A stretch of 7,500 nucleotides of DNA from NCBI GenBank assembly GCA_948956705.1, contig CARCZS010000054.1, positions 1 through 7,500 of the forward strand, written 5' to 3'. The translations under genes and the position numbers were made by a program. Origin of the DNA: an uncultured Phocaeicola sp. Its GTDB lineage: Bacteria; Bacteroidota; Bacteroidia; Bacteroidales; Bacteroidaceae. This document shows, piece by piece, positions 7,345 to 7,500 of the stretch. Every line of letters starts with the position of its first letter. Positions within the stretch are counted from its first letter, which is position 1. The notes beneath the pieces are model-generated. The model was not told where the DNA came from, searched no databases, and worked only from the letters and a program-made list of their open reading frames with translations.

Positions 7345-7371
7345 AATTATGCTCTCATTTGTGGCATAATT
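7345..7371. repeat. 8-bp inverted repeat upstream of the minus-strand promoter
   Basis: AATTATGC (7345-7352) and GCATAATT (7364-7371) are exact reverse complements separated by 11 nt. The element lies about 55 bp upstream of the -33 box of the minus-strand promoter. No T run follows on either side, so it is not a good terminator. It could be an operator or simply chance in AT-rich DNA. Confidence 0.35.
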
Positions 7372-7460
7372 CGCTTATAATAAGTGTGCTATTGATGATG
7401 GAAACATAAATGAGTGGGAGTGTGTCCAAACTAAACCGAGCTATCCCATCGTCAGCTGTA

Positions 7461-7481
7461 GGGGCAGGGTTTGCCTGCCCG
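7461..7481. repeat. GC-rich palindrome, possible dispersed repeat cut by the window edge
   Basis: GGGCAGG (7462-7468) and CCTGCCC (7474-7480) form a 7-bp GC-rich stem around GTTTG. Preceded by GTAGG and followed by CGAAG, it resembles short GTAGGGGC-type dispersed intergenic palindromes that I recall from many bacterial genomes. Its base composition contrasts sharply with the surrounding AT-rich DNA. The full element may continue beyond 7500. There is no T tract, so it is not an evident terminator. Confidence 0.4.
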
Positions 7482-7500
7482 AAGACACAAAGCAAACTGT

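Overview
The window looks like a chromosomal segment of a gut Bacteroides (or a close relative in Bacteroidales). The evidence is an adjacent SusC/SusD outer-membrane pair with the typical Bacteroides signal peptides, moderately AT-rich DNA with very AT-rich intergenic stretches, no strong Shine-Dalgarno sequences, and one good match to the Bacteroides promoter pattern (TTTG, about 20 nt, TAnnTTTG).

Layout. Positions 1-397 are a gene-free, AT-rich leader. It carries a 15-bp direct repeat (112-126 and 190-204) and, just before the first gene, a three-armed repeat (338-370) whose middle arm can pair with either neighbour. Positions 398-5320 (+) hold a SusC-family TonB-dependent transporter and, 12 nt later, its SusD-family surface lipoprotein. 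Together they should form a lidded importer for an oligosaccharide or similar nutrient; the substrate cannot be read from the sequence. A strong hairpin terminator (about 5366-5405) separates this pair from a convergent minus-strand cluster.

The minus-strand cluster runs right to left. A Bacteroides-type promoter (7259-7290) comes first, then a shortened AAA-ATPase-like gene (6561-7211) that seems to have lost its middle and to join the ATPase N-terminus directly to the C-terminal tail. A small CPFC glutaredoxin/thioredoxin-fold protein (6281-6541) and prmA, the ribosomal protein L11 methyltransferase (5425-6270), follow. Gaps of 19 and 10 nt suggest co-transcription. The right edge (7212-7500) is intergenic, with an 8-bp inverted repeat and a GC-rich palindrome that resembles dispersed repeats and is cut by the window end.

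There is no clear sign of a wholly new system. The points most worth following up are the alternative-pairing repeat ahead of the SusC gene, the internally deleted ATPase sitting between a promoter and two apparently intact genes, and the SusC/SusD pair standing without enzymes or a regulator inside the window.
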